Below are positions 63,815 through 64,000 of a stretch of DNA of 64,000 nt, piece after piece. A program made the position numbers and the translations under genes. How positions within the stretch are numbered: the stretch's first letter is position 1; every line of letters starts with the position of its first letter. The DNA comes from Microvirga thermotolerans (GTDB lineage Bacteria; Pseudomonadota; Alphaproteobacteria; Rhizobiales; Beijerinckiaceae), in NCBI RefSeq assembly GCF_009363855.1, contig NZ_CP045423.1:3192001-3256000 (forward strand), given 5' to 3'. The notes under the pieces are model-generated. The model did no database searches. It was not told the origin of the DNA and was given only the letters and a program-made list of their open reading frames with translations.

Positions 63815-64000
63815 GACCCCTGCTGCCACTTGCGATGCTCCTGCTGCCCGTGACGGCCCTGGCGCACGGCGGCAACCACGATCCGGCCTCGCCCCGGTCC
63901 CTGGAGGCCTGGGTCGCGCTTCCTCTCCTCTGTTCGGCCTTTCTCTACGCGACAGGCGTCGCCCGACTCTGGATCGGACTTGCTCCGGGACGAGGCGTCG
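63811..64000 (+). CDS. ctaG: CtaG-like cytochrome c oxidase assembly protein (caa3 type), 5' part
   Basis: The first 63 codons of a membrane protein that runs off the right edge. A hydrophobic N-terminus (PLLPLAMLLLPVTALAHGG) is followed by AWVALPLLCSAFLYATGVAR, the first predicted membrane helix, a pattern of the caa3_CtaG family of copper-related assembly factors. It is coupled by ATGA to the small membrane protein gene. The identity rests mainly on position and a short segment, so it is less certain than its neighbours. Confidence 0.7.
   Translation, partial: MRPLLPLAMLLLPVTALAHGGNHDPASPRSLEAWVALPLLCSAFLYATGVARLWIGLAPGRGV

Overview
The window is a GC-rich (roughly two-thirds G+C), densely coded stretch of what looks like the chromosome of an alphaproteobacterium of the order Hyphomicrobiales (Rhizobiales), quite possibly Methylobacteriaceae such as Microvirga. 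The grounds are inferential: the infC-rpmI-rplT-pheS-pheT block with an AUU-started infC, a small heat-shock gene next to a DUF1150 gene, BdhA, malate synthase G, a bkd operon, and a PQQ alcohol dehydrogenase operon with its own caa3-type oxidase. No rRNA, tRNA, prophage, insertion sequence or CRISPR array was seen.

Layout. 1-5.7 kb: the end of a MoeB/ThiF-like gene, then (minus strand) translation genes infC, rpmI, rplT, pheS and pheT. 5.8-10.2 kb: a GT4 glycosyltransferase, an alpha/beta hydrolase, a DUF1150 + Hsp20 pair behind a likely heat-shock sigma promoter, and argH. 10.4-16.7 kb: a five-gene dipeptide-type ABC importer followed by an M19 dipeptidase. 16.8-20.7 kb: a spermidine/putrescine-type ABC importer. 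20.9-27 kb: proline iminopeptidase, 3-hydroxybutyrate dehydrogenase, 5-oxoprolinase subunits PxpB/PxpC and malate synthase G. 27-36.3 kb: a tandem-PAS diguanylate cyclase, the TamA/TamB outer-membrane assembly pair and a LysR regulator.

36.5-43.7 kb (minus strand): a DUF1003 protein with a self-sequestered translation start, an atypical NRAMP-like metal transporter, a 1332-residue Pls/PosA-type nonribosomal peptide synthetase (adenylation, carrier, membrane and three beta-helix-like domains) and its phosphopantetheinyl transferase. This is a candidate system for a poly-amino-acid or isopeptide product. 44-50.4 kb: trhO, slyX, a small DMT transporter and the branched-chain 2-oxoacid dehydrogenase operon bkdA1-bkdA2-bkdB-lpd.

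50.6-64 kb (plus strand, running off the window): an almost gap-free operon of at least 15 genes. It holds a NitT/TauT-like ABC importer, a PedA1A2BC-like ABC system of the kind linked to lanthanide supply, a PQQ alcohol dehydrogenase with the Asp-x-Asp signature of lanthanide-dependent enzymes, a XoxJ-like binding protein, a lipoprotein-type cytochrome c, subunits II, I and III of a caa3-type oxidase, a small membrane protein and a CtaG-type assembly factor. Together these could form a self-contained periplasmic route from alcohol to oxygen. Two families of palindromic intergenic repeats are scattered through the window.
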